Shown: piece after piece, positions 45,780 through 54,486 of the stretch
Layout of the letters: each line of letters begins with the position of its first letter
Position numbering within the stretch: position 1 is the first letter of the stretch
Assembly (NCBI RefSeq): GCF_001650195.1
Contig: NZ_LXYR01000002.1
Span: 1-64,000 of the forward strand
Source of the DNA: Phormidesmis priestleyi BC1401
GTDB taxonomy: Bacteria; Cyanobacteriota; Cyanobacteriia; Leptolyngbyales; Leptolyngbyaceae
Direction: 5' to 3'
DNA: 64,000 bases
Translations under genes and position numbers: made by a program
The notes under the pieces: generated by a model
Database searches by the model: none
What the model was told of the DNA's origin: nothing
Seen by the model: the letters and a program-made list of their open reading frames with translations, nothing else

Positions 45780-47009
45780 ATGCCTACCTATGTTGCCCGT
45801 GTCCGAGATGCTAAAGGAAATGCCAAGAAAGAGAAACTGGTCGCTGACTCTCTTGGAGATGCGCGATCGACCCTTCGAGACCAGGGATTCTTCGTCCAAG
45901 AACTAAAACAAAGTGAAAGCTTTGACCCCAATAACATCTTCGACCTTGGAAAGTTTAAAACTGCGACCGCTCAGGTATCCGTTAAAGACAAAGCAGTCTT
46001 CTCGCGCCAGTTTGCGGTTCTAGTGAATGCGGGTGTAGCTATGGTTCGCGGTCTGGGAGTGCTTGCTGATCAGTGCACAAACCCAAAGCTCAAGAAAGCG
46101 CTGATGGAAATTAGCTCCGATGTTCAGCAGGGCACTAATCTTTCTGAAGCTATGCGTAAACACCCGCAATGTTTCGATGGGCTTTACACTAGCATGGTGC
46201 AGGCTGGCGAGGTGGGCGGGGTTCTAGATGAGGTATTAGATCGTCTCGCTAAACTACTAGAAGATGTTGCCCGCTTACAGAACCAGATTAAGTCAGCGAT
46301 GACTTACCCTGTCGTGGTGGGTTCTCTCGCACTCATCATTTTTATGGCGATGTCCATCTTTCTGATTCCGATCTTTGCCGGGATTTTTCAGACGATCGGG
46401 ATAGAATTACCTGCATTCACCCTGGCAATGCTGGGCATCAGTAATTTCCTCCGCAGCCCTAATGTAATCATTTTGATTATTTTGGTTCCTGTGGTGGTCT
46501 TTGCTTACAGGCAGTATTACAAGACCCGGGTCGGGCAAGAGACGATGGATCGGTTCTTTCTGAATATGCCCCTGTTTGGAGATTTGATTCAAAAAACGGC
46601 GACGGCTCGTTTCTGTCGAACGTTTGGAGCCTTGACTCGCTCTGGTGTGCCGATTTTGACGTGTTTAGAAATCGTTAGAGACACCGCTGGAAATCAAATT
46701 ATCTCTAACGCGATCGACGAAGCTAGAAAAGAGATTCAAACAGGCGGCATGATCAGCATTGCCTTGCAGAAAGAACAAGTGTTTCCGCCGATGGCGATTC
46801 AGATGATGAGCATCGGCGAAGAAACCGGAGAACTCGACAAAATGCTGATGAAAGTCGCTGACTTTTATGAAGATGAGGTCGAACAGGCAGTAAAAGGTCT
46901 AACCAGCATTATGGAACCGATCATGATTTTGTTTATTGGTGCCATGGTCGGAAGTATTCTACTGGCGATGTATTTACCGATGTTCAAAGTGTTCGAGAAG
47001 CTTGGCTAA
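45780..47009 (+). CDS. pilC: Type IV pilus inner-membrane platform protein PilC
   Basis: PilC is the platform to which PilB and PilT dock. From ATG 45780 it is 409 residues, starting MPTYVARVRDAKGN; a longer frame from GTG 45684 adds 32 residues atypical of the family. Two GspF domains contain the conserved pattern FSRQFAVLVNAGV and FCRTFGALTRSGVPIL; membrane helices are near residues 180-200 and 230-250 and at the C-terminus (MILFIGAMVGSILLAMYLP). A terminator follows. Confidence 0.96.
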   Translation: MPTYVARVRDAKGNAKKEKLVADSLGDARSTLRDQGFFVQELKQSESFDPNNIFDLGKFKTATAQVSVKDKAVFSRQFAVLVNAGVAMVRGLGVLADQCTNPKLKKALMEISSDVQQGTNLSEAMRKHPQCFDGLYTSMVQAGEVGGVLDEVLDRLAKLLEDVARLQNQIKSAMTYPVVVGSLALIIFMAMSIFLIPIFAGIFQTIGIELPAFTLAMLGISNFLRSPNVIILIILVPVVVFAYRQYYKTRVGQETMDRFFLNMPLFGDLIQKTATARFCRTFGALTRSGVPILTCLEIVRDTAGNQIISNAIDEARKEIQTGGMISIALQKEQVFPPMAIQMMSIGEETGELDKMLMKVADFYEDEVEQAVKGLTSIMEPIMILFIGAMVGSILLAMYLPMFKVFEKLG

Positions 47010-47037
47010 AGCTGCCGAGAACTTTAAACAACGCGAG

Positions 47038-47080
47038 GTCAGGAGTTAGACAAGATTCAGTCCTAGCTTCTGACTTTTTG
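47038..47080 (+). terminator. Intrinsic terminator after pilC
   Basis: GTCAGGAGTTAG (47038-47049) pairs with CTAGCTTCTGAC (12 bp with two G-T pairs) and is followed by TTTTTG. It fits the end of the pilBTC operon, although the next gene is on the same strand. Confidence 0.75.
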
Positions 47081-47097
47081 ACTGAAAGCGAAACGTT

Positions 47098-47697
47098 ATG
47101 TCAATTCAAAAATCTCACTACGAAGAACTGCTAGCCGCTTATAGCCAACCTGCTGAAGCGATCGCGCTGCTCAAGCACTATCGGGCTTATCTAGAAATGT
47201 TGCCCAGTATGCGAAGGTCTGAGGAAAGTGTGATCACGATTCCACTGCCGATCGTCAAACTGCGTCACTCATCTGCTTCTGCCAGTGGTCACATGAACAT
47301 TACAACGGTTGAGTCATTGATGCTGCCTTGTGAAGTCGCGATCGTCCTGTGCGATCCAGAGTGGAAAATCAAAACAGGTCGCGAAATTTTTATCTTTATT
47401 CATCAACCTGAAGAAGATTTTTCTGACCTCTTGGGTCGCTGGCGACGGATTCAAATTCTGCTGGATAAAGACTATGAGTGGGTGATGCCTCCTCGCTATC
47501 AGCACATTCTCAGCGAAGGTGCTGCCAAAATTTATCCACTTTTTGTCGTTTTTGAAGAAACTCCTGAGCGGATTAAAAAAGGACTTAAAGGAGCTTACTT
47601 ACCGTTTGTGACTCAAACCTTAATCCTCAATGAGGAGGAGGCTGAAGAGATTGCGCCTGAAGCTGTGAAACCAGAGGATCAAAAAAGGCTCCCGTAA
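47098..47697 (+). CDS. Conserved hypothetical protein downstream of pilC
   Basis: A 199-residue soluble protein with no recognised domain. The N-terminus is helical (YEELLAAYSQPAEAIALLKHYRAYLEMLP); the middle has alternating hydrophobic strands (MLPCEVAIVLCDPEWKI, REIFIFIHQPEE). The C-terminus is Glu/Pro-rich. It is separated from pilC by a terminator-like hairpin, so it may be independently expressed. Its last codons overlap the terminator of the convergent ferredoxin gene. It is not an obvious pilus component. Confidence 0.7.
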   Translation: MSIQKSHYEELLAAYSQPAEAIALLKHYRAYLEMLPSMRRSEESVITIPLPIVKLRHSSASASGHMNITTVESLMLPCEVAIVLCDPEWKIKTGREIFIFIHQPEEDFSDLLGRWRRIQILLDKDYEWVMPPRYQHILSEGAAKIYPLFVVFEETPERIKKGLKGAYLPFVTQTLILNEEEAEEIAPEAVKPEDQKRLP

Positions 47698-47714
47698 TTT
47701 CTTGCGAGAGCCTC
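47678..47714 (-). terminator. Terminator of the ferredoxin operon
   Basis: On the minus strand AGGCTC pairs with GAGCCT around an imperfect loop and is followed by six T residues. It lies about 30 bases after the ferredoxin stop and inside the 3' end of the convergent hypothetical gene. Confidence 0.65.
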
Positions 47715-47736
47715 AGCTTTAGAAAGTATCCAAAGA

Positions 47737-48201
47737 CTAGCTTTCCTTCTTTTTCGACTTCATCTTTTGTTTACGCCGACTCGTTGCAACCATTGCGTGA
47801 TCGACCGGAAACCCAACGACGGGAATCACCTGATATTTACGATCGTCTTCTAGCTGCTTCAGGTTTGTGTAATCAACCCAGTGAATGCAGTCAACTGGGC
47901 ACGTCTCGATCGCTTCTTGAACTAAGTCTTCCGAATCTCCATCCTGACGAACGACGCGAGAACGTCCGTAGTCAGGCTCAATGTAGAAGGTATTGCGCGC
48001 CACGTGAGCACAGTGCTTGCAGCCAATGCAGATTAGCTCATCCACATAGACACCCTTTTGTCTAAAGACACCGCCCAGTTCCGGTTCAAACCCCGATCGG
48101 GCTTCGGCATCGCGCAAAAAACCACCTAATTCCGGTTCAAATCCTGTCCTGTCCGTGGGCAAAGAACCGCCTGACGGTTCAGGCATTTGCGACGCAGACA
48201 T
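47737..48201 (-). CDS. 4Fe-4S ferredoxin with repeated N-terminal motif
   Basis: About 154 residues. The core binds one 4Fe-4S cluster through CIGCKHC and the distal CPVDC, typical of small electron-transfer ferredoxins. The N-terminal extension repeats GFEPELGG twice (GGFLRDAEARS... and GGVFRQKG). The C-terminus is Lys-rich (KQKMKSKKKES). Its ATG (48201) overlaps the ycf35 stop by one base (TGATG). The electron partners are unknown. It forms one operon with DUF2997 and ycf35. Confidence 0.9.
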   Translation of the reverse strand: MSASQMPEPSGGSLPTDRTGFEPELGGFLRDAEARSGFEPELGGVFRQKGVYVDELICIGCKHCAHVARNTFYIEPDYGRSRVVRQDGDSEDLVQEAIETCPVDCIHWVDYTNLKQLEDDRKYQVIPVVGFPVDHAMVATSRRKQKMKSKKKES

Positions 48202-48587
48202 CACGCGCTCCAGCGTTGCAAAACTAGACGAATGGAGCCATCTTGACTACGCTTTTGCTCTGTGAGTTGAAACCCTTTCTGAGCGCTTTCACTGACAATC
48301 GTGTGATAGGCATAGCGCTGAGTCACTTTGCTCAGAAAGCGATCAACCGTGCTGTCTTGTTTCCAAAATTGCAGATCAGAAACGAGTTCGTAGGATTGAC
48401 CATTCCAAGCAAACCCGATGTCGTAGCCGTTGTCTTGCTCAATTACCACTTCAGCGGTGTGAGTTAGACCTTTATAACCTCGAACTTCACGAGGACCCGA
48501 TTTCCAATCAATGCCAAGGTCGTTTAAAGCAGACTGCAACGAGGATAGATTACGGATTTGAGTTTTGATTTGGCTAAAGTGTGACAT
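48201..48587 (-). CDS. ycf35: Ycf35/DUF1257 protein
   Basis: A 128-residue protein matching Ycf35 (DUF1257), conserved in cyanobacteria and some algal plastids. It starts MSHFSQIKTQIRNLSSLQSAL and contains YDIGFAWNGQSYELVSDLQFW and VSESAQKGFQL. Its function is unknown. It lies between the DUF2997 gene and a ferredoxin, a conserved trio. Confidence 0.92.
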   Translation of the reverse strand: MSHFSQIKTQIRNLSSLQSALNDLGIDWKSGPREVRGYKGLTHTAEVVIEQDNGYDIGFAWNGQSYELVSDLQFWKQDSTVDRFLSKVTQRYAYHTIVSESAQKGFQLTEQKRSQDGSIRLVLQRWSA

Positions 48588-48629
48588 GGTGATTGTTAAC
48601 GCATCTAAAACTTTACAAAGTGAAAAAGC

Positions 48630-48839
48630 TTACCAATTGCTAGAAGTCACTTGAGTCGTGACTGTTGCAGATTGCTGGACGGCTTGCGCGAAATATTCAG
48701 ATGTTTGCTCTTGGGTTAAGACTTGACCGAGTTGTGCCTCGATCGCTGCTGTCACCTCTGCACAAGAAGCCCCAACGATGCCCGTAACATGCTCTTGCAC
48801 TCGACCGTCTGGGTAGATCACAAACTCTAGCGTTTCCAT
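48630..48839 (-). CDS. DUF2997 protein
   Basis: A 69-residue protein starting METLEFVIYPDGRVQEHVTG, the DUF2997 signature. The longer frame from 48920 adds 27 residues not part of the family. DUF2997 is regularly found before ycf35, and the gap here is 42 bases on the same strand. Function unknown. Confidence 0.88.
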   Translation of the reverse strand: METLEFVIYPDGRVQEHVTGIVGASCAEVTAAIEAQLGQVLTQEQTSEYFAQAVQQSATVTTQVTSSNW

Positions 48840-49404
48840 ACTCTCGATTCTACAAAGGGTTGGTATAAAAGACTCAACTGCTGATGTAAGCAGGGCGAAG
48901 CAAATCCTTGCCTTTCTCACACTCTGCTAAACCTTCAGCAATCGACTCACTGTAAGCTAAAGCGTCACAGAAGTTAACAACTTTATGAGCGCAACCGAGA
49001 GTGTAGTACTAAGTCTCGCTTAACTTCTTGTTGCAGTCAAGTGATGCAGAGGCATCAATCATCTTTACAATAATTTATACTCGACCTGTGTTTAGGGATT
49101 CTTCTGTCTGGAGAGTGATTTAAGGGGATGAAGCGATCCACAACTCTTCCAAAAGACTATTGAATACTAACTCTGTTTACTGAACCAGTCTTCTTGCTTA
49201 TAGAAACTAAGTGTGAATAAGAATTTCAGGATGTAAAACTTTGAGTCATCTAGGTCACAAAATAGAATTTCCTCACACCAAAGGCTTTCTGAGAGATAAG
49301 AGTGAACCCGATAAGGGGTCACGCCCCGTATGTATTTAGAGAAATCTTGAGTGACAATCGCTACAGGAGGTGCTCCCTCTACGCTCTTTTTGTTCTCCGA
49401 AGCT
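48840..49404. other. 565-bp divergent intergenic region
   Basis: No gene recognised between DUF2997 (minus) and the Ser/Thr kinase (plus). It holds a TATACT hexamer (49076-49081) without a clear -35 partner and a small GGGG/CCCC hairpin (49316-49328). Frames on the minus strand here (49167-49469) look random. Confidence 0.5.
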
Positions 49405-51279
49405 ATGCAAATTGAAAAGGCATCTTCTATCTCTCTAGGAACCTTGCTCCGACAACGGTATCTGATCAAGCAAGTCTTGGGTCAAGGTGGTTTTGGGCGA
49501 ACCTACTTGGCGATCGACCAAGAACGCTTTAACGAACCGTGTGTTTTGAAGGAGTTTACAGTTCCCTACCAAGATGATGCGTTAGTCGAGAAAGCCAAAA
49601 CCTTGTTTCAACGCGAAGCTAGTACGCTCTACCAGATTCAGCATCCTCAAATCCCCCGGTTTTGGGCAGCGTTCGAAGATGAGCAACGCTTATTTTTGGT
49701 GCAAGACTTTGTGAAAGGGCAGACCTACCGGAGTTTGCTGCAAGCACGGAAACAAGCAGGACAAACGTTTTCTGAGACAGAAGTGCTGTATTTCCTCAAT
49801 CACTTGCTCCCTGTTCTGAGCTATCTCCACGATCGCGACATTGTGCATCGCGACATCTCTCCCGAAAATATTATTCTCGGAAGTTCAGATCAAGGGTTAG
49901 AGCAACTGTTTGGTCAACCTATTAGTGAAACCCCATCGGTAGAACTGCCTTTTTTAATTGACTTTGGAGCCGTGAAAGAAGCGGCAAGTCATTGGCCCAT
50001 CGTGTCGAATATTACTCGTGTCGGCAAAGTGGGCTACGCGCCCCCCGAACAGTTGCAAACTGGAAACGTTTCCCCTCACAGTGACCTTTATGCGCTGGGT
50101 GCCACTGCTTTGGTGATGCTAACAGGTCGTGAGCCTCAAGTGCTGCTAGATTGCCAAACCCTGGCGTGGCAGTGGCAACCTTACGCCGAAATTAGTGACT
50201 TACTAGCTCTGATTTTGCAAAAAATGGTGACGTTGCAGCCGAGCGATCGCTATCAATCAGCGCGAGGAGCGTGGGCAGACTTGCAGCCTTTGATGGAAGA
50301 GGCAATGCAAAGCACACTTCTCAACCCGATGATGGCTTCGCTGACTCAACCAGGCGATCGAGAAATTGCCCCTGCCTCACGCGATAACGCTAGCTCACCG
50401 ACAAACACCACTATCAAAACTCAGTTGCATATGGCGACCAATCATCAGGAAGATGCTTGTTCTCCGCAACTGCCAGAGAAGAGAACATCCTCTCAGCTTA
50501 AACGACCTCAAGTAAAAAAAATTGGGGTAAAGTCAGCGCTTGCAGCCAGTCTCTTAGTGATGACAGGCATTGGCGCACACGTGTTTAAGGTCAGCCCACC
50601 GCTAGGTTCGACTCAGCAAGCTATCAGCATAGAGGCAAGCAAGACCAGCAGCGAGATGTCCATTAGTAACACTCAGCCTCAGCGACTTGAGTTTCTCGCT
50701 GGCGGAGTCTCGACTGTGGTATCTGGTAGTTTGCAGAGTGACTCAAAGCCCTACACTCTAGAAGCCTCTCAAGGGCAGCTTATGACCGCTACGCTAGAGG
50801 GATCGTCTGGAGTCGTAATGAACGTGTTGCGAGCAAACCAGCAGGGCATTGACACATCTGCTTATCAGACACGCAATTGGACAGGGCAACTTCCGGCAAC
50901 TGAGCAATATACGATTCAGGTGATGGGGAATGGAACCTATTCTCTAGATATTTCCATCACGCCACTCAGTCGGTCTGACTATTCAGATGTGCAGCGAGTC
51001 AAGTTTGATCGTGGCAAATCAGGAACGACCGTAACAGGTAAGGTTCAAGCCAATCACAAGCGTCAATATTTGCTAAAAGCGAAAAGTCGGCAGATTATAG
51101 CGGTGAAAGTATCAGAAGGAGACGTGAACTTTAGCGCGATCGCTCCGAATGGTCAACGCATCGGCGGTGGTAGCCAGTCGCGAGACTGGCAAGGAAGACT
51201 GCGGATGGACGGCGACTACGTGCTCGAAGTGTCATCCACCAAGGCAGCGAACTTTGTGCTTTCGGTAGAAGTTTACTAG
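49405..51279 (+). CDS. Serine/threonine protein kinase with PPC-like repeats
   Basis: About 624 residues. The kinase domain (about 12-290) has the glycine loop VLGQGGFGRTYLA, the catalytic loop HRDISPENI (where HRDLKPEN is usual) and DFGAVKEA. A membrane helix (AASLLVMTGIGAHVF, about 395) follows, then two related extracellular modules beginning LEFLAGGVSTVVSGSL and VKFDRGKSGTTVTGKV that resemble PPC (bacterial pre-peptidase C-terminal) domains. It is probably a receptor kinase sensing something outside the membrane. ATG 49405 is preferred to GTG 49351. Confidence 0.9.
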   Translation: MQIEKASSISLGTLLRQRYLIKQVLGQGGFGRTYLAIDQERFNEPCVLKEFTVPYQDDALVEKAKTLFQREASTLYQIQHPQIPRFWAAFEDEQRLFLVQDFVKGQTYRSLLQARKQAGQTFSETEVLYFLNHLLPVLSYLHDRDIVHRDISPENIILGSSDQGLEQLFGQPISETPSVELPFLIDFGAVKEAASHWPIVSNITRVGKVGYAPPEQLQTGNVSPHSDLYALGATALVMLTGREPQVLLDCQTLAWQWQPYAEISDLLALILQKMVTLQPSDRYQSARGAWADLQPLMEEAMQSTLLNPMMASLTQPGDREIAPASRDNASSPTNTTIKTQLHMATNHQEDACSPQLPEKRTSSQLKRPQVKKIGVKSALAASLLVMTGIGAHVFKVSPPLGSTQQAISIEASKTSSEMSISNTQPQRLEFLAGGVSTVVSGSLQSDSKPYTLEASQGQLMTATLEGSSGVVMNVLRANQQGIDTSAYQTRNWTGQLPATEQYTIQVMGNGTYSLDISITPLSRSDYSDVQRVKFDRGKSGTTVTGKVQANHKRQYLLKAKSRQIIAVKVSEGDVNFSAIAPNGQRIGGGSQSRDWQGRLRMDGDYVLEVSSTKAANFVLSVEVY

Positions 51280-51298
51280 CAGTGGTTGGTAGTTGGTG

Positions 51299-51334
51299 AA
51301 TTCGAGGCATTTACAAAGTGTCTCGAATTTTTTA
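51299..51334 (+). terminator. Terminator after the Ser/Thr kinase
   Basis: AATTCGAG pairs with CTCGAATT (8 bp, extended by imperfect pairs) with an 11-15 base loop and is followed by a T-rich run. It lies 20 bases after the stop and overlaps the end of the convergent gene. Confidence 0.75.
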
Positions 51335-52741
51335 TTGACCACTGCCCGACTGTAGGAAGGTTTGAACCGTTCCATCTGGGCTAAGGACGACTCGAATCAC
51401 AGCGCTATTTCTGCCCTTAAGCGGTGAAACAAACGGTTCATTCCAAGGCGGCATTCCGGTGCGATCGATATAGTCGCCAGCCGCCTGATTAAGCGCGTCC
51501 ATGTTTCGGATCGAGCCATCAGCGTTAAGCGTAATAATGTACTGTAGCTTTTCAGTTAGCTCTGGGCGAGGTTGCCAACGTTTCTGAAAAAATTGCCTAA
51601 CTTCAGCGACTTGAGGAATCTTGTCAAAGGCAGTGCTGTCTCTATCAAGAGAACGGCTTGAGTCAGCACGATTCGTGCCGTTTGTGCTACTTGGCGCGAT
51701 CGCGGTTCGTTCTTCAGCGGCACTTTGACTCGCCGCAGACGAATTTGGAGCACTGCGTTTAGCACTGCCTGCTCTGAGGCTGTTGGGCACAGGAGACACG
51801 AGATATGGACGATCGCCCGATGGTGCAGGCTGAATTGTAAGTCCGGGGGGTGGCTCTACGGGGACAGAGTTAGCAGGAGGAGCAGGCAGGACTGTAATTT
51901 TGGGCAAAGTCCCAGTCGCTGAAGGGGCTGTAGTGGTGGAGGGAGCAGGGGGATTTAACGAAATGAGCGGAGGGGGAGCCGTTGGTAAAAGGGCAGACGG
52001 GCTAGGACTGGGACTGCTGGGCAACGGTTGAACGGCGAGACGCTGATCGCTGCTGCTGGCTCCTTGGCTGCTGGTGGCAACGGTTTGAGTTTGAGAGGAA
52101 CGATCGAGCATCCGCAAGACTGAGGCAGTCAGCCCAACTGCGATCAGAGCGGTGGCAGCGAGACTCGTCCACTGAGGAGTTGCCCAAGCGGGACGATTGA
52201 GATTTGGGAGTGCCGTCACATCGGCAGCATATTCATCCAAGACGCTTGCCAGATCTGCGAGCTGCACGGCACTTAAGCGAATTGATGCTCCCGACGCTTC
52301 GGTTGCCAGGGTTCCCAAAAATAGTTCGTGAGACAGGATGCCGCTTGGCTGAATGGAAATTCGAGCGGGGTTTGTCTCAGCGGAGTCTGCGTCTTGTGAA
52401 GCGGGACGAGACAGCACGCTCAACGTTGAAGCGGTGGCTGACTGACTCAGATTTGAGGGAGTACCTAAGTGAGCCGCGTTAAGGAGAGCGGTGGATTGAC
52501 TGAGAAATTGCTGAACGTAGGCTGTGACAACTTGGGAGAGAGACTCCAATTGAGTGCTATCGCCCCGCACCGTGATCCAACGATCTTCACTGACTCGCGG
52601 ATCGTCGAAGCTGAGTTTAAAGCGCAGATGTTTTAACGCCGAGCGACCCATCCAGCGCGTGAGGGGCGAGTCCTTCGCGGAGATTTCAAGCGTACAGGTG
52701 GGCGGCGTGTAGCGTCGAGTCACTGAGTTGGAGAAGGACAT
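51332..52741 (-). CDS. DUF4335 protein
   Basis: About 469 residues. The N-terminus (MSFSNSVTRRYTPPTCTLEISAK) matches DUF4335. A Ser/Pro-rich central part and a membrane helix (TSLAATALIAVGLTASVL, about 210) lead to a proline-rich periplasmic stretch and a C-terminal TonB-like domain (FFQKRWQPRPELTEKLQYIITLNADGSI). ATG 52741 is chosen over TTG 52765. It follows DUF3038 by 30 bases. Function unknown; a membrane-anchored envelope protein is likely. Confidence 0.85.
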   Translation of the reverse strand: MSFSNSVTRRYTPPTCTLEISAKDSPLTRWMGRSALKHLRFKLSFDDPRVSEDRWITVRGDSTQLESLSQVVTAYVQQFLSQSTALLNAAHLGTPSNLSQSATASTLSVLSRPASQDADSAETNPARISIQPSGILSHELFLGTLATEASGASIRLSAVQLADLASVLDEYAADVTALPNLNRPAWATPQWTSLAATALIAVGLTASVLRMLDRSSQTQTVATSSQGASSSDQRLAVQPLPSSPSPSPSALLPTAPPPLISLNPPAPSTTTAPSATGTLPKITVLPAPPANSVPVEPPPGLTIQPAPSGDRPYLVSPVPNSLRAGSAKRSAPNSSAASQSAAEERTAIAPSSTNGTNRADSSRSLDRDSTAFDKIPQVAEVRQFFQKRWQPRPELTEKLQYIITLNADGSIRNMDALNQAAGDYIDRTGMPPWNEPFVSPLKGRNSAVIRVVLSPDGTVQTFLQSGSGQ

Positions 52742-52771
52742 GGGTTCAAAAGTGGAATAGGGCAAAGAGAA

Positions 52772-53380
52772 TTAGGCGTGAGCAGGTTGGGAATGAATCG
52801 ATCGCTCCAATAAAGTTAGCCAGAGTCGCCGAACTCCATTCTGACTGCCGTAAAACAGAAGGTCGATTAAAAGCTTGAGTGCCAGATGAGTAAGAACGTC
52901 GGTTGGAACCGTTTCGCCGTCTTCCATACGCTCTTGATAGGTGTTGTGAAACGCATCTAAATAATTTCCTAGCAGAGAAGCCTGGTGAGGCTCTTTGTTC
53001 TGTTCGGCAAGCTGTTCTAATAGAGCGACCGATCGACGAACTAACTCATTGTGCTGCTTTGCCAGGTGACAGACGATCAGCGAGAGTGCCCGTGCTTCTT
53101 CAACATCAAGTTTTTTGCGTCCGCCCTGACCCTTTCTTAATGGACTGGACTGACGTAATCGCCAAAGAGAAACCCGATCGGCAACGACCGATTCTAGACC
53201 CAGATCAGCCGCCGCTTGCAGCATTGCCTCAGAACTGATGCCCGCGATCGCTTCTAGTGCCAGCAAGATGAGATCCAACTGGGCTTTGATATTTTCCAAT
53301 TGGTCAGGTTCTGGCTGAGAGGTTAGAGACAGGTTTCCCCAATGAGGGGCTGGGCTGGGGGGCTTCACGATAGAGGTCAT
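52772..53380 (-). CDS. DUF3038 protein
   Basis: A 202-residue helical protein with the DUF3038 pattern: DLILLALEAIAGISSEAM, KGQGGRKKLDVEEARALSLIVC and [18 protein letters not shown]. It is found in cyanobacteria next to DUF4335, as here. Function unknown. It is the first gene of the pair. Confidence 0.88.
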   Translation of the reverse strand: MTSIVKPPSPAPHWGNLSLTSQPEPDQLENIKAQLDLILLALEAIAGISSEAMLQAAADLGLESVVADRVSLWRLRQSSPLRKGQGGRKKLDVEEARALSLIVCHLAKQHNELVRRSVALLEQLAEQNKEPHQASLLGNYLDAFHNTYQERMEDGETVPTDVLTHLALKLLIDLLFYGSQNGVRRLWLTLLERSIHSQPAHA

Positions 53381-53540
53381 AGTTACAGAATAAGAGGCGA
53401 TTTGAGCTTGAGGGGAATGGTTTCAAGTCCTGAAACAAGCGACTTCTATGACGAACATAAAGTTTCCTTAAAGAATGGCGAACTTTTTCAGTCTATCGGT
53501 AGCGGTGCGATCGGTCTCTCACCCTTTGGGCGTATCGAGG

Positions 53541-54254
53541 TCACGGGAGTAACTGTTGACTCAGGAAGAAGGCGATCGCGGCACTGCCGATCGGAACCGT
53601 TAAGTTGTCGATCCCAAATTTTGAAAAGGCTTCTAGCCCGGTTGCCACCAGGGAAACGGCTAGAGAGATGAGCCAGATTTGCCAGACGTTGCCCACCGTT
53701 CCGAGCAAGATGGAGAGACTGACGGCATAGCTGACCAATGCCATTGTTCCTGAGCCTTCCCAGCTTTTTTGCATATCCCAAAGTTTGTAGGTGTGGCGAC
53801 CGAAACGCCTGCCAATGAGAGCCGCTAACCCATCGCCCCACGTCATCACCAAAATTCCCAACGCTGCATACTGCGGCAGATTGATTGACCAAAACCAGGC
53901 AACTAACACACCGATGCTGACCGCATAAAAGAACGTGCCGAAGCTTTTGCGCCCAATGCTGTTGATGTTAGGAAGAATCGGTACATAGTAAGACACAAGG
54001 GCGATCGCGCTAAACAAAATCGATGCCGAAACCCCCACCCACGAAGGGATTTTAAGCCACCACGCAATCAAAATCACGTTTCCGGTGCCCATGTGAACGA
54101 CTTTGCGAATCACTTCAGCCCCGGCGTTGCCAAAGCGACTGGCTCCTTCTGCGAGTAAGCCGACGATCGCTAACCAAATTAAAACGACTCCAATTTGGTA
54201 GCCCAATGTCTGGAGCGAACTGCCTGTGAGGTTAGAAAGCAAGCTGGGAATCAC
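53541..54254 (-). CDS. Phytol/polyprenol kinase-like membrane protein (VTE5-like)
   Basis: 237 residues with about seven membrane helices. The conserved core EVIRKVVHMGTGNVILIAWWL and TWGDGLAALIGRRFGRHTY, then KSWEGSGTMALVSY, belongs to the CTP-dependent dolichol/phytol kinase family. In cyanobacteria and plants VTE5-type kinases phosphorylate phytol from chlorophyll breakdown, feeding tocopherol synthesis. The start is GTG 54254. Exact substrate not proven. Confidence 0.87.
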   Translation of the reverse strand: MIPSLLSNLTGSSLQTLGYQIGVVLIWLAIVGLLAEGASRFGNAGAEVIRKVVHMGTGNVILIAWWLKIPSWVGVSASILFSAIALVSYYVPILPNINSIGRKSFGTFFYAVSIGVLVAWFWSINLPQYAALGILVMTWGDGLAALIGRRFGRHTYKLWDMQKSWEGSGTMALVSYAVSLSILLGTVGNVWQIWLISLAVSLVATGLEAFSKFGIDNLTVPIGSAAIAFFLSQQLLP

Positions 54255-54486
54255 GGTAGACGATGAACCAATTACGTGGAACGGGACTTTACCTATTGTA
54301 GAGACTGTTGCTTTCTTCTTTGTTTTTAAATCTAAGGATGCAAAAATTGACGTTTATGGAGAGTTGTCGATCGCTCAACTTAGCCATTTTTAGTAAAGAT
54401 TTCGTGAAGAACGATCCGTAGGGAGAGAAAGTTTGGCGTAATTAAAGTGAGTATCCGAGTTGTTTGAAACTCACAGGAGAAAATCT

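Noticed and set aside
48060-48160. GGTTCAAA-type sequences resembling a tRNA T-arm
   Set aside because: They encode the repeated FEPELGG motif of the ferredoxin and lack any cloverleaf.
49265-49290. CCTCACACC, reminiscent of the single-stranded motif of the small RNA Yfr1
   Set aside because: The flanking stem-loops and the T-rich terminator of Yfr1 are missing.
49167-49469. 100-codon minus-strand frame overlapping the start of the Ser/Thr kinase gene
   Set aside because: It overlaps the kinase N-terminus, has atypical composition and no family resemblance.
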